Numbered from the stretch's first letter, positions 34,502-45,733 are shown. The stretch: DNA of 64,000 bases from Chionoecetes opilio (GCA_016584305.1 JACEEZ010019750.1:1-64000), one strand, 5' to 3'. Notes: generated by a model not told the origin, from the letters alone. Translations and numbers: made by a program.

Positions 34502-37176
34502 ACTGGGGACCGGCGAAAACTGAAGTTCCGCTTCATGTGATATCACTTCAGGCCACATAGCGCCGGAACATTTCACTAGTGGTTTCGGCATTTTGGTCTT
34601 TGGCTATTTTGAAATGTATAGCCCTGAAGAGGTAAAGTGAATATGCAGACATATACTTGAGGGGGAGAGTTATCTCCTGATTTTATTATACCCAGTTAGT
34701 CCTCACCTTTTGCCCTCTTTGGGTTTTTAGGATCTCTCTATCGGGGAAGTTCAGGGGGACCTAGATAGGAGACTATCTACCTTAGATCTTTTTAAATTTA
34801 AGAAAGATTTGAGGAAATTTTGCCCCCTGTCACCATGGTATCCAAAATGAAACCTGATATCGGCCCCAACATTGTAGCCTTTTCCCCCAGTAATGATTTC
34901 CCTATGATATTTTTCCACCAAAAATTTTTAGTAAGAGATGGCTTTTGGGAATTGTAGGGGATGGCAGGGGTTTTTTGGAAGATAGCTTCAAATTTCGACC
35001 TCGACCCCTAATTATCCCCTCATGTCAAGGTACAACCCTAACAATTTGGCAATTTTTCCCTATGGGGGCTGGCTAGGGTTTGAGCTGAATTCCTCGGAAA
35101 TCCCCTGTTTCTGTATTGTTCTGACCCAAAAAATTCAAAGGATCAGATATCCTTTTAAGGGATTGGAAGACTATTTTAGAGTTTTGAAGTTTGCTCAATA
35201 AGGAAAACCTTTCTAGTCTTCACAGGATCTGGGATAAATTCGGTTCCCTTGTTAATCTTCAGTTTTGTCTGCTGAGTGAAACCTGATTAGGATTATTTTT
35301 ACCTGTTTCAGCCGGGAGGGCCTTTAAACCTAACCGTTTTCAATTGGGGTTTATTTTTTCCCTCGCGCACATTATTTAGGATTTTATTAGTGGCGATTTT
35401 TGTTATGAACTAAATTTCATTTTCCTTTATACCTCACTTTTTGGTGGGGCAAAAATGGTTCCAATTTGGAAATTTAATGGGGGCTGTGCAGACTAGAATA
35501 CTCTTTTTTGACTGTAGGTATGTGGGAGGGCCCATTATTACCTTACCCCCCGCATGTGAAAATAGAGACTTAGTTTTTTTGTTTGACATTCCTTAGGAAA
35601 ACGCCCAAAAAAATGGGGTCCATTTTTAATTTGAAAGGACCATAAAACGTCCTCGAAGGTTACTAACTAGTTTAACACCATTTCCCCCCCAAATTTCAGC
35701 TGTTTTTTAGTCCATTAACATTTAAATAAATTATATTTTTATTACTACAGCATACCCAATTTTATATCTTCCTAATTGGACTGGGGGTTGAACTATGAAA
35801 AAGGGTTTTTGAGCCCGTTTGGCAAAAAAAACCGATAGGGCATGTTCAATTTTTTTTAAAGGGGTAGTTGTAAAATTCAACATCCCCCTGTTTATAAAGG
35901 ATCTTGTGCACCACTTCAAACATTGTCTTTACTATGACTGCATTACCATTTTGGCCACCCCTTCCCAACCCGGGAGTAGGAACAGCTGCTGAACATTTAT
36001 TTGGACTGCCATTTTAACTACGTAGGGGTTTAGATTTCAGTTAGGGACAAAGAGGGGATGTTATGAAAAAGGTTTTTTCATTTTTTACAAGTTCTTAAGC
36101 TTATAGGGCAGCTTGAAGAGTTTTCCCGGAGAAGGTTAGGGAAAAACCAAGGGCATAACCTTTAAACCTCGTTAACAAACGAATAGTATTTACAGTGGAG
36201 GGTGTATGTTCCCCTCACATAAAACACAATTTTTTTATTGATTTACTAAAGTCGCCCGGGTTTAGGGTTGTATTTTTTTTTAGAGGGCTAAGTGGTTTTC
36301 TGGTAGGCTGAGAAAATTTTTAACTTAATTCAGGGTGTTTTTATTTTCGTAAATTTAACAGGCCAGGGTAAATACCCCCTAAAGGGGATCTTTAAACTCT
36401 GAGGGTGGCTGATATAGCTGATTACCCTCAGGCGAATAATTTATCTCCCTGGGGGGGGTTCTTGCTCATACCTTGCAAAAATTTTGGGTTAAAGAAACTT
36501 TAGCTGGTGTAAATGAGCCACTCCAGTAATCCCTATATTCAATACTTTATCGAACATCTTTGACATTGTGTTCATGATTTGGTCACACATTTGGTGAATC
36601 TTTTTTTTATCCCAGCTTGTCTTAATTGAACTTCATATAGGAAGTAAACCGCCTCATATTTATTCCATTGCTCATTTAACAATGGCAGACCTGTCTTTAA
36701 ATTAATATAATAGGTATAATATAATCAATAGGTATTGCCTTAATTGCGTCCTCACACTTATTATATATTCGTGTGAGTATTGCTAACTTAGCTGATAATG
36801 AATACTTAGCTAGTTTCGCCATGATTTAGTTAGTAACTGTCAAATAAAATATTAAATGAAAGATTAAGTCACTATAAATAATTATTAGTTGATAAGTAAT
36901 TATTATCTCCTAAGTGGTGGTAGTGCCTGCTCGGCCTAACAAGACGCGTAGCAAGGAGTATATAATTTCAACCACCACAACTAACTACGTAACCTCTGAT
37001 GTTATCTACTACCTGGCGTATGGTAGTTGACCGGCTGTTGAATTGTTCTCGACGCCGCAAAACACCTCACCTCCGCCCTCATAACCAGCAATTCTGGTAG
37101 GCTCATAATTACGCCTCACAATGACCACTCTGAATCACACGTACATCAATATTCCTCTACTCGGGGCACCAATAAA
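34502..37176 (-). mobile_element. Interior of the LTR retrotransposon (no ORF)
   Basis: 2.7 kb between the LTRs. About 34640-36490 is homopolymer-rich and indel-ridden like the other noisy blocks; the flanking parts are clean. No gag, RT, RNase H or integrase motif is visible. Most of the coding region is either deleted or hidden by errors. Confidence 0.5.
37154..37171 (-). other. Primer-binding-site-like sequence
   Basis: The minus strand reads TGGTGCCCCGAGTAGAGG, starting five bases after the end of the 5' LTR. It begins TGG, complementary to a tRNA CCA end. The primer tRNA is not assigned. Confidence 0.6.
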
Positions 37177-38807
37177 TTTGGTTATTTATATCCCATACAT
37201 ATATTTAATAAGAAGTCTTACCTAATCAAAACCCATCGTCTATCTCATCCCGACACAATACCCCAACTAGTCAACTAACTAGGATACTTATCGGTGGATA
37301 GTGGGTTGAAATCGCTGTAGGCTTTTATCAATACTGCCTGTCCTGTGATCCGAAGTGGTCAGCGCGTGATCGAGACCGCCCGTGAAGGACAGAGGCGGAG
37401 GGCTGGAGGCGGTGTGCTTTGATATGGGCGTCAGGTTTTATTTCTTCTTTGATTTAACACTTATATGTACAAAATGAACGTATGTACAAATCTCTTCATT
37501 ATAATCAGAGAAGAGATGTTGATCCTATGAGGGCTGGAAGTGTACTGACTTTCATTGAACGGGCGGCAGCGATCGCCTCGCCACCATACCTAGCCACGTA
37601 CATAAATCTCAGTGGCTAGTATGTAATGGTCGGCAGCCAATGGCCATTGACCACGCTTCAAACCAAGGTGCAAATGCTTAATAACCACTGGGAATGTTAA
37701 TTTATATTATCCTAGTATGTACAGGGAGGTCCCGAAGATACGAGCAGTTAGGTTCCATCTGGCATACTCGTAAAGCGAAATCTCGTATAACGAAACACAT
37801 AACTAATGGTAAAATATAGGTTCGGTTCCAGGACCCCATAAAAAAAAAAAAAAAAAAAAAAGACATGTTTTTCAAGCTCAAATAAACTATAGCAAACACA
37901 ACAAACACACAGCGTCTATATTACCCACACTGTACTACCTATTCTGTAGAGAAAACATTCTGAAAGAGAAAATAGCACACAAAATAACATAACCACATTA
38001 ATTAAACATAAAACATGCATAACACTTACAAGTGGTAATGTTGTGTGGGGAGACAGGAAGCTGGCACGTAGCCAGCTGAGAGTCCCTGTTTTCTCTCTCC
38101 GAGGCTCGAGAGAATACAGCGGTGACTGCGTTTGCAGGGATGACTGGGTTAGAGTTCTTCCTCCTCCCCTTGATCAATTGGGGAAGAGGAAAGATCCTTG
38201 GTGCTGGTCCTGCTGGCAGATGTCGGTGCAGGATCATCCATGTCCTACTCGATGGTGGAGGCACCACTGGTGGAGGGATCACTGGTGGAGGGAGGTGGTG
38301 TAGGTGAAGATTTTGGCTTGAAGAAGTGGCTGATCTTCATTTGGGAAGCACTAGCCTTCTTTTGCTGGTAGAGCTCTTCATATCTCCTCAGTGTATCCAA
38401 GATGTTGGCCTTGAAGTCCAGAGCCCTGTCTAACTGAGGGTCATACTCCACCGCCATTTCTGCAAGGTGTCTGCCAACGTCAATCATTTCACTAAGTTGT
38501 TTGGGGGTGAACGCCTTAGTGACTGGAGCATCTTCAGCTTCAGGGCTACCTCGCTTTTGTTGTGCCTCTCCATTTCGAAGAGCTCTTCATCAGACAGCTC
38601 CTGAGTGTGGGAGGCGAGGAGGTCAACCACATCTTCCTCATCCACCTCCTTGAAGCCAGCATCTTTCGCCAGGGAGACAATCTGTTTGTGCACAGTTGGC
38701 AAAGCTGGGCTAGAAAAACCCTTGAAGCCCATATCCAGGCCACAGGTTCTTCCACACTCCATTCATATTCGCGGAGGTTACTTCATCCCACGAAAGTTTA
38801 ATTAATT

Positions 38808-39670
38808 AGAGAGAACTGCAACTCGGAAATGCCAGTGGTCGCTGGCAGTTGTAACTCACAATTTGGTGAAAAGTTGGTCAACTTGAAAGAAAAATATGGG
38901 CTTATTCCACTGCACTTAAAACACAAAAGTATAATTTTAAGAACGATTTTCTTCTATATGTATATTGTATAGAAGCCTGAGTCTGTAAAACATGCATTTA
39001 ACCAAATAACCAAGTAGGTTATAGTTGAGGAGGCGAGGTAAATGTTACTCTATGATATTATATAGTCAATAACGTATGTTTAGAAGTTATCTATACCTAG
39101 GCAGTCATATTTTCCTGTTATTATTGTGTATCAATCAGATAGAAAGCCTGGAAGTGCAATGAGTCGACGCATGAAGTGGCAATGTTTTGATTCAATCTCC
39201 CCGCCACCACTCCCCGCCGCGGCGTGTCGCCTCCACAATTATAACCTACATTGTCGCAGCAACAAGCCGATTTCGGCATTCTTTATTCTTCGTTTTTCCA
39301 AGGCATTGCTTATTGTATTTTGACAAGCGTTTGCCAGACGCAGCAGTACTGTCTTAGAAAACAGTGTGAACATCACCCAAATTTTACATGCCACAATATA
39401 CATGTAAAAAATATATTAAGCTTTGCTACTCGAGGCGAGTAATTTGCATTAAATTGCTATTATAGAACGTTCCATCGTAATGAATGTCATCCATATAATT
39501 AGTAGAACAACAGAAGAACTATATTTTTTGGTATTCAGATGCGGTGCATCAATGTTTATCGCGAAATTAATTTATGAAAAATATTAGTCGCGGAGCCAAA
39601 ACACAGTAGACCAACCTTTCAGTTAAAACTGCCAGCGACCACTGGCATTTCTCGAGTTTCAGTTCTCTCT
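38808..39670. mobile_element. 863-bp MITE inside the Tigger gene, AATT duplication
   Basis: Imperfect TIRs of about 45 bp: left AGAGAGAACTGCAACTCGGA.., right the inverse of AGAGAGAACTGAAACTCGAG.., sharing AATGCCAGTGGTCGCTGGCA. AATT flanks both sides (38804-38807, 39671-39674). Removing the element and one AATT restores the reading frame exactly (ALELIKLSWDEV), which proves the boundaries. No ORF of its own. A 4-bp AATT target is unlike Tc1/mariner (TA) or piggyBac (TTAA), so the superfamily is open. Confidence 0.85.
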
Positions 39671-40837
39671 AATTCGAGAGCTTGCTTGATGTTAAAAGCC
39701 TTCCAAAACTCCTTCACCGACATCTTGCCATCTTCCGTCTCCGTCACGAGCTGTCTCATACATCGCCTGGTGTAATAAGCCTTAAAAGTGGCTATTACAC
39801 CCTGATCCATAGGTTGGAGGATTGAGGTGGTGTTTGGAGGGAGAAAAACAACCTTGACATTAGGGCAGGAATCTTCAATTGTTGTGGGATGACCTGGAGC
39901 GTTGTCAATCAGCAACAAACACTTATTATCAAGGTTGTTCGCCCTTGAATATTTTTCCACGAAAGGTGAAAAGTAATCCAGGATGTAATCCTGAAACACC
40001 GCCTGCGTCACCCACGCCTTTTTGTTGGAGCGCCAGACAACAGGCAACCTCTGTTTAACACAGCCCTTCAGCGCGCGCGGTGTCTCTGACTGGTAGACGA
40101 GCAGGGGTTTCACTTTAACATCTCCTTCTGCGTTGCCACCGAGAAGGAGTGTGAGGCGGTCTTTACTGGCTTTGTGTCCTGGAGCTACTCTTTCCTCCCT
40201 TGAAATGTAGGTTTGGGATGGCATCGTCTTCCAGAAGAGGCCAGTTTCGTCGAGGTTAAACACTTGTTTAGGAGTGTAACCGCCCTCCTCAACAATCCTG
40301 GCTAGCTTCTCTGGAAAAGCCCTGGCAGCCTCTGTGTCAGCACTTGCAGCTTCTCCCTGAATCCTGATGTTGTGAAGGTTAGCACGTTTCCTGAAGCGTG
40401 CTAGCCAACCATCACTAGCAGAAAAAGTGTCAATCACTGGTGCAGGTGAACCAGCACTAGACCCTGCGCTAGTGGACACTTCAGCCTCAGCACTGGCACC
40501 AGCCGTGACCCTGACACTCTCATCATGTTCCTCCTTGCACCTTTTCCAGAGTGCAAGTGCTTTCTCCTTGATTAAGGCCTTGGAGATAGAGCTTGGTTCT
40601 GGCCTTCTAACCAAGCATGCAGCAGACGCTCCATCTTTTCCATGATGGGGTCACGACTGCGAGTAGCTTGCACACTCGTACAGAGTGCTGAGTTACCCGC
40701 CAGTTTCAGTACTTTCTCACTCGACTTAATGATAGTGCTCACAGTAGAAGATGATCATTTATAAATGCGGCACAGATCCGACACTCGCTCACCAAGCTGA
40801 TGCCTCTTAACAATTTCCATCTTTACCTCCGCCAACG

Positions 40838-41062
40838 AAGTTGGAGGGGTTATGTTTTCACCCCGATCTGTCTGTCTGTCTGTCTGTTTGTTAGTGTACA
40901 GGATTTCTCGAAAAATTACGAATAGATTTGGACCAAACTCGGTATACCAAGTCTATTTGGTATAAGGAAGAACTGATTTAATTTTGGATGAAATCTATTG
41001 ACAACTGTTGCCATGGCAACCAATTGATGAAATATTCGGCCGGAGGTATGCGCTCATACTGA

Positions 41063-41143
<81 letters not shown>

Positions 41144-41222
41144 TTATATATAATTGATGAAATATTCGGGCGGAGATATGTGCTCTACTGAGTGCCCCCC
41201 CCCCCCCCCCTAGTTTTAGCTA
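40838..41222. repeat. Dispersed repeat with CTGT run and TA tract
   Basis: Begins CTCCGCCAACGAAGTTGGAG and GGTTATGTTTTCACC followed by CTGT repeats, and contains GATGAAATATTCGG.CGGAG twice (about 41023 and 41156). It includes a long (TA)n tract (41068-41150) and a C run (41197-41211). It separates the N-terminal codons of Tigger from the HTH, so it is an insertion. This type of GGTTATGTTTTC...CTGTCTGT sequence is widely dispersed in animals, but I do not assign a named family. Confidence 0.6.
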
Positions 41223-41232
41223 ATGTTATTGG

Positions 41233-41288
41233 CACTCTAGACCGCTTAGCACTCCATCAGCACTCGTAGTGCTAAGCGGTCTAGAGTG
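41233..41288. repeat. 21-bp perfect hairpin in Tigger 5' coding region
   Basis: CACTCTAGACCGCTTAGCACT (41233-41253) and its exact inverse (41268-41288) with a 14-base loop. It arose by local inverted duplication of Tigger N-terminal coding sequence (the GAGTGCTGATGG words are repeated). Confidence 0.75.
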
Positions 41289-41400
41289 CTTAGCACACCA
41301 TCAGCACTCGCACTTGAAGACACTAAATGCTTAGGAGGCATAGTTAACACAGGTACACAGGTAAGCACTACCCTGTAAATATAAAAAAGGCACAGCTGTA

Positions 41401-41840
41401 CAATACAGTGGAAGACAGAGAAGTTGGCGGTGTCTTGCATCCGTCACGCTCCTTGACAAATTTTGTATAATTCCCTCCCGTCGCTTTCTATGGGGAATGA
41501 ATGAAAAAAAAAAAGGTGTCTGGGATCTCACTCACGGCCTTGACTTCCTGCTTGCAGTTTTTCAAATCATTAGTCATTAATGGGCAGTGACCATTTCATT
41601 TCACGGACATATTGCTTATCGTCACTCCCGACTCGACCCAAAACGTCACCAAAACATTTTGGGAAAGTGGTTTCGCTCAGTTGGATATGGGGCCTGAGCC
41701 ACAGTTGACTGCAGACCAGATCACCCGTATTCACAGCTTATATAAGATCGGTTTTAGTTCAAAAGAAATTGTGAGGGAGACTGGGTTACTCAAGGATGCA
41801 AGACACCGCCAACTTATCTGTCTTCCACTGTACACCGCCT
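41401..41840 (+). repeat. Inverted duplication enclosing a Tc1-like HTH fragment
   Basis: 41401-41445 and 41795-41835 are inverse copies (GGATGCAAGACACCGCCAAC / its inverse). Between them a plus-strand frame (41684-41800) reads MGPEPQLTADQITRIHSLYK and FSSKEIVRETGLL, the first helix-turn-helix of Tc1/mariner-type transposases. It lies in the 5' part of the Tigger element and in the opposite orientation to its gene, so it looks captured or inserted. Confidence 0.55.
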
Positions 41841-42627
41841 GTACACCGCCTGGTCACCACAGCACCACACCACCACACAAAACACAGTGAATTAAGAGTG
41901 TGACAGCACAGTAGGACAGAGCACAAATAAGTCACAATAAGCACATTAAGTAAACCAGCAAATCACTAAAATCGATTCACAAGGCACAATACTACATACA
42001 TGTACAAGCAACAAAGACGTTGTATGTACTCTTGCGGACGCCGTGTGGTGACTGGTGACTAGACTCGAGAGGATAGGGTAGGTAAGGGACAAGGGAGGGG
42101 TGCGCAGACCTCTTCCACTGCCCACAAACTCGTCTCTGCGCATCTGAATCATTGTACATCGTCCAGCGATATGAATTTTTGTAGGCCACATTGTCGTGCC
42201 ACCAGAATTATTATATTTTCAGATTGATTATCGTACAACCTTAGGTAAAATCATATATCATATAGTCAGTAAATGATTTTATAATTTTAGTAAATAACTT
42301 GTAATATACTTTAGTAAATAACTTGGTAATTTTACTCACCCCAGTTTGAATGTCGTAACATTGGATTTTCGATCTCGTATATTGAAAATAGACCCTAATT
42401 TACACATCTCGTATCATCGGATTCTCGTATATCGAATGCTCGTATAACGGGACCACCCTGTACTTATCATTTACTTAAATTACCTTAATTAAACCCATTA
42501 CCATTATAATAATATATATATACATCCCTACGCTCCCTTATGATGACAATATCTCACTCACAAGGGGGGGGTAACAAACCACCACTCTACCAATTATTGA
42601 GAGGGTGGTTGGTGGATAATTTCCACA

Positions 42628-44036
42628 GTACAGTCATCAAACCAATAGTCCTTGCAGGAATCCCGCGAAGTCGCGGAAGATCCCAGAGTGACTCATGATA
42701 CACCGAGTCAAACGCCTTCTTGAGATTAACATAGGCTGCAAGCATCCCCTCTCGAAACTCATGCAGGACACGAAGCGCTAGGATATGGTCAGTTGTTGAC
42801 TTACCAGGCGTGAACCCAGACTGCTGTGAGGTCTCTGATGCTTCAGCAGATGACTGCAGATTGAGTCAGCAATAGATGGGCAAGCTTCTTGCCTGGCACA
42901 CTGAGCAGTGTAATACCACGGTAATTGTTGCAGTCCTGACAGTCCCCTTTCCCTTTCCAGATAGGGACGACCAGCCCCCTTTCCCAGTCAGGAGGAACGG
43001 TACCTGATTGCCACACGGCAGTCAGGACAGCATGCAACCCGCAGATCATGGCCTCACCCCCAGCTTTGAGGAGCTCCGCACTAATATTACAAACACCAGC
43101 TGCCTTTCCACCCCTCAACTTTGCTACAACCTATCTGACTTCGTCAAGAGAGGGTGCAGTTTCGTTAATGGGAGGATCGGCATCCACTGCCTGTAACCCA
43201 GTGGTGTGAAGCTGCTCAGTTGGAGGGTCCACCGTGAACAACTGCCCAAGGTACTCAGCCCAATGAGCCATCTGCCCATCCATGTCCGACACGAGGTGCC
43301 CATCTGCTGCTTGAATAGCACTCGTCCGAGATGGAAACTTGGAACGAAGCTTCTTCAGGGCTCAGTAGGCGGGTCGGAGGTCATTAGCGTTCAAATGGCC
43401 CTCGACATCCTCAGCGAGACTCCTGACATACCTCTCCTTGTCTCTCCCCAGGAGGGTTCTAGTCCTGCGTGACAGAGCCGCTGGTCTTGGTTCCCAGCCA
43501 GCCTGGCAGTGCGACTCTCCTCGATATTCTCCAGCATCTCCGTCGAGACAAAACCACGCCTTGACCTCGGGCGCTCCCCAATACACTCCTTGGCAGCCTG
43601 GAGTTTCACGTTTGAAGGTATCCCACAGTTCTACAGGGTCCTTGAGGGCACCGAGCACATCAAACCGACTTGAGACTGGCACTGCATACTCGTGGGCACA
43701 TGTCAAGTCCTTCAGTTTATGGTTACCTCTTGAGATTCTTCTGGACTTGACATGAAGCTAAAGTGTAGCAACAACAAGTTTGTGATCGGATCCAAAGAAC
43801 TCACCACTCCGGTAAACCCTGCAGTTCTGGAGGATCCTCCAACGAGTACTAACGAGGGTGTGGTCGATCTCCTTAGCTACCCCTCCGGCATTACTATGGG
43901 CTATATTAAAGAATTTTTTGCGATCCGTTGCATCGCGCAGCAACATACAAGAATCCCCGCGTACACTCGACGGGTTGCGTTGCCCATGCATCAGTCATTC
44001 ACCCCGCTCTGCCCTTATTCCATCATATTTCTTCCT
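42628..44036 (-). pseudogene. RTE-like LINE, 5' part (endonuclease end and RT start)
   Basis: Minus strand, in order: an AP-endonuclease C-terminal piece ending in SGEFFGSDHKLVVATL (SDH motif, 43800-43758), a linker domain (LKDPVELWDTFKRE, near 43640), DMDGQMAHWAEYL-type sequence, then RT start KAAGVCNISAELLKAGGEA, GLVVPIWKGKGD and NNYRGITLLSV (43118-42880), and LALRVLHEFREG near 42780. Frameshifts and at least one stop are present. It is 5'-truncated inside the endonuclease. The reading continues into 32788 across the inserted LTR retrotransposon, completing the same LINE. Confidence 0.85.
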
Positions 44037-44212
44037 AGACCATAACAGGTGAGTTTTTAACATAACCGAGAGTAACATACATACACTGTGAATGCACACA
44101 TGTCATAGTTAAGGTCAAATTAGGTGCAAAAGGCCTTATATGGTTTTGATAAGTGGTGAGGAGGCTGGTGGATGTGGTGGTCAGCCCGCCAGTCTAGTGG
44201 CGGGTTCAAATG
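44037..44212. repeat. Spacer with SINE-like fragment
   Basis: 44150-44212 reads GGTGGATGTGGTGG.. CCCGCC..GGCGGGTTCAAATG, which resembles a tRNA head with a B box. The adjacent TIR element starts at 44213, so the SINE was probably cut by that insertion. Confidence 0.35.
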
Positions 44213-44689
44213 TACACTAGGGTCCCACATAAAACAAGAAATTGGTCGATAAACGAGGTCGTTTTATGTGAATTCGCTCTATGTGAAACACATAACCTAT
44301 GGGAAAAATTGACATTGGTCGATCGGTCCTCCCGCCCGTACCCGTACATTTATACTTGTTCACACCCATGCATACCAGAACATGGTATTATTTTACACTA
44401 GCATCGAAATTCCTTATACAATTGGGAGTATGGTTTCTGTTTACCTTATTGGATTCTAGGAAACATTCTTTTGGACTCAAACTTTTGGAGATAATGACAT
44501 GTTGTTCATAGGGAGGCGAAAGACAAGTGTTTGTTTACGTGCGGTGTGCCTCTCACTCTTCTTTTTCTTGTAACCTACATCGCCTCTGTTCTTCCCTTGC
44601 CGCGGACACTTTTAATGTAGATTCGGCTTTAGTTAGGAGGTTAAAGCGTGGGATTAGGTTAGGTTAGTGACTCAAAAGCAAGTTGCCAT

Positions 44690-45733
44690 AAACCTGGCTT
44701 AACTCTCGCTTGCGTGCCTCGCCAGAAGTGTTGTTGTTGTTGTTTTAGGGCTGCCAGGATCCCTTGGGGAACACTATGAACCCTGGTGATGTCCTATGAT
44801 GCTATCACAGGCACGGTAGTTGACCTGTCTTCCTCAGGAAGGCACAGGTGAGGCGAATGACGGCGTGTTGCCGGGAGGGGGGAACGCCATCCGCCGCCAG
44901 CAGGGTGGGCAGGTCAAAGGTGGTGACATTCAGGGCGAGGAGTTGAGACTGTAGCACTACACGGTGTGAGTGGAAGTGCGGATACTGCAGCAGAAAGTGT
45001 TCAGTAGTCTCCGGAACATTCATGCACCAAGGGCAGTGGGGGTCAGGGGACAGACGGAGGCGATGCAGGTGAGCCGTGAGTGTCGTGTGCCCCAGGCGGA
45101 GGCGGGTGAGGGTGACATCGAGGACACGGGACTTTGTCCTTATCCACGGCTGGAGGGAAGAGTCACTGCGGTATTGGCCCATGGAGGTGATGCGGAGGGC
45201 ATCGCCGAGCGTGTTATTCCAGGTGGAGCGGCAGACCCGGGAGATGAGGCGTTTAGCCGCGGAGAGCGGCAGAGGGTAGGGGGTTGTGTTTACATCTGTT
45301 AAGGCCATCTTGGCAGCAGAATCAGCCACCTCGTTGCCTGGGATACCAGAGTGGGAGGGAACCCACTGAAAGGCTATCTCCCAGCCCTCGATGGTAAGGA
45401 GGAGAAGGGCCCTCTGGATGCCAGAACTGGCGGGGCCCACTCAGCTGATAACTTGTAAACACCAACGACGACACCAAACCACAATGACGAGTGTACCTTC
45501 GAATGGAAGCCATCAATAAATTACGATAACTGACAATATTGTGAATGGATCACAACATATATCCTTCACAAGAATGTTTTTTTTGGTAATAATGGATGAG
45601 AATTTCGCAGTCGCTACCGCTGATGCTACTCACTCACCCCTGTCACGGCTTGCGTCAGCTGGGCAAGCCGGCTTACGAAAAGTGCCTCGAGTTAACAGAA
45701 AACGAAAGCTGCCGCAAGCCTTCTTATGGGGGC
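44690..45733. mobile_element. Short relative of the 17400-21828 element, split by a LINE
   Basis: Shares CTCGCTT.CGTGCCTCGCCAGAA (left), CAGCTGATAAC, GTGTACC.TC.AATG.AAGCCAT, GATAACTGAC.ATATTGTG and AACAGAAAACG.AAGCTGC (right) with the larger candidate. Its right end is followed by unrelated sequence at about 45734. It encodes nothing. The LINE at 44728-45419 is a later insertion. Confidence 0.55.
44728..45419 (-). pseudogene. 5'-truncated I-type LINE (RNase H and C-terminal knuckle)
   Basis: Minus-strand ORF (45440-44805, 211 codons; the first few codons belong to the host element). It holds an RNase H C-terminal motif, FQWVPSHSGIPGNEVADSAA, then LTRLRLGHTTLT.HLHRL and a Cys/His knuckle CPWC...ETTEHFLL. 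RNase H plus this knuckle is typical of the I/R1-side LINE clades. It ends in (AAC)n on the minus strand (TTG repeats at 44729-44745). A 7-bp duplication GCCAGAA flanks it (44721-44727, 45420-45426), as expected for target-primed insertion with 5' truncation. RT and endonuclease are absent. Confidence 0.85.

Larger units (their letters stand above)
38245..41341 (-). pseudogene. Tigger (TIGD1-like) transposase, interrupted
   Basis: A DDE enzyme that cuts and pastes DNA at TA sites. The start MPPKHLVSSSASADG is at 41341; the HTH segment KMEIVKRHQLGERVSDLCRI lies near 40835-40765 with one in-frame TGA. The catalytic frame 40614-39672 keeps all three acidic residues: FNLDETGLFW (D122 of the 331-codon frame), LLLIDNAPGHP (D237) and LQPMDQGVI (D270), i.e. 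DD32D, normal for Tigger. After the 863-bp insertion the C-terminus resumes with WDEVTSANMNG and GFKGF (38790-38700), then an acidic helix region and SHFFKP before a stop near 38245. Additional one-base frameshifts lie near 38745 and 38500-38530. Confidence 0.9.
37720..42462 (-). mobile_element. Tigger transposon with nested insertions
   Basis: Ends TACAGGGAGGTCCCGAAGAT (left) and the inverse of a right end reading ATACGAGCA..; the right end is the inverse of TACAGGGTGGTCCCGTTATA, so the TIRs are imperfect. TA borders lie at 37720-37721 and 42461-42462. The transposase gene is on the minus strand (41341 to 38245). It is disrupted by an 863-bp element (38808-39670) and by a dispersed repeat plus TA tract (40838-41222). 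Confidence 0.85.
37177..42627 (-). mobile_element. 5' LTR, carrying the Tigger transposon
   Basis: LTR sequence occupies 37177-37719 and 42463-42627. The 4.74-kb Tigger lies between, with a TA at each border. It lacks the 998-bp MITE and preserves that MITE's empty site (CATACATATATTTAATAAG at about 37193-37211). The start TTTGGTTATTTATATC is a diverged form of the other LTR's TGTGGGAATTTATGTC. Confidence 0.85.
32784..42632 (-). mobile_element. LTR retrotransposon inserted in the RTE-like LINE
   Basis: Two LTRs (32789-34501 and 37177-42627, about 717 and 710 bp after removing their own insertions) flank 2.7 kb. A 5-bp direct duplication GTACA lies immediately outside (32784-32788 and 42628-42632). 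The outer termini are TGTGGG and CCACA. A primer-binding-site-like sequence at 37154-37171 puts the 5' LTR on the right, so the element runs on the minus strand. No gag or pol motif survives in the interior. Confidence 0.85.
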
